Origin: an uncultured Clostridia bacterium
Lineage (GTDB): Bacteria > Bacillota > Clostridia > Oscillospirales > Acutalibacteraceae
Reading direction: 5' to 3'
Length of the DNA: 5,010 bases
NCBI GenBank assembly: GCA_904420155.1
Contig: CAJFUH010000209.1
Location: 1-5,010, forward strand
Positions 4,934-5,010 of the stretch are shown piece by piece. Position 1 is the stretch's first letter, and every line of letters starts with the position of its first letter. The notes beneath the pieces were generated by a model, which saw only the letters and a program-made list of their open reading frames with translations, was not told the origin of the DNA and did not search any database. The position numbers and the translations under genes were made by a program.

Positions 4934-5009
4934 CGAGGTGTAGCGCAGATGGTAGCGCGCTTGGTTTGGGACCAAGATGCCGCAGGTTCGAATCCTGTCA
5001 CCTCGACCA
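4934..5009 (+). tRNA. tRNA-Pro (anticodon UGG)
   Basis: Full 76-base cloverleaf. The acceptor stem is CGAGGTG (4934-4940) with CACCTCG (4999-5005), giving the C1-G72 pair typical of bacterial tRNA-Pro. The D arm is GCGC/GCGC with loop AGATGGTA. The anticodon stem CTTGG/CCAAG encloses loop TTTGGGA, so the anticodon is TGG at 4967-4969, reading CCA and, by wobble, other proline codons. The T arm is GCAGG/CCTGT (last pair G-U) with loop TTCGAAT. The discriminator is A5006 and CCA is encoded at 5007-5009, so it needs no CCA addition. The window ends one base later, so it may be the first gene of a tRNA cluster. Confidence 0.97.
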
Positions 5010-5010
5010 C

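Noticed and set aside
4795..5010. Minus-strand open frame beginning MVEVTGFEPAASWSQ
   Set aside because: It is the antisense translation of the tRNA-Pro gene, a well-known type of spurious protein in databases; it has no ribosome site and runs off the window.

Overview
The window looks like chromosomal DNA of a Gram-positive Bacillota, most likely a Clostridia member. The reasons are A-rich SigA-type promoters, strong GGAGG ribosome sites, a CIRCE operator of the HrcA system, an SPII lipoprotein signal, and a tRNA with an encoded CCA end. Genus and species cannot be fixed from sequence alone. No mobile element, CRISPR array or phage gene is visible.

Layout from left to right. Positions 1-398 hold no gene I can support, only inverted repeats. 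A strong bidirectional-looking terminator follows (399-438). Two minus-strand genes come next: a 400-residue WG-repeat-like lipoprotein (486-1688) and, transcriptionally upstream of it, a 364-residue five-helix membrane protein with a PH-like cytoplasmic domain (1888-2982). The gap between them carries a minus-strand terminator-like hairpin that runs straight into an extended -10 promoter, so the two genes probably have separate transcripts. From 2983 to 3392 lies a divergent control region. It holds the membrane-protein promoter facing left, then small dyads, a CIRCE operator fused to a near-perfect SigA promoter facing right, and a leader of about 160 bases. That leader serves an Hsp20 small heat-shock protein gene (3393-3839), which ends in two large hairpins. 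A convergent minus-strand gene (4059-4691) encodes a cysteine-rich 210-residue protein with a PD-(D/E)XK-like core. A tRNA-Pro(UGG) gene with its own promoter closes the window (4934-5009).

The genes do not form one pathway. The best-understood circuit is the heat-shock unit: HrcA should repress hsp20 through CIRCE, with a possible second layer in the leader RNA. The lipoprotein and the PH-like membrane protein are both envelope proteins and could work together, but only their adjacency suggests it. The least described item is the Cys-rich nuclease-like protein, which sits behind its own promoter with repeated GGTATAC sites at the predicted transcript start.
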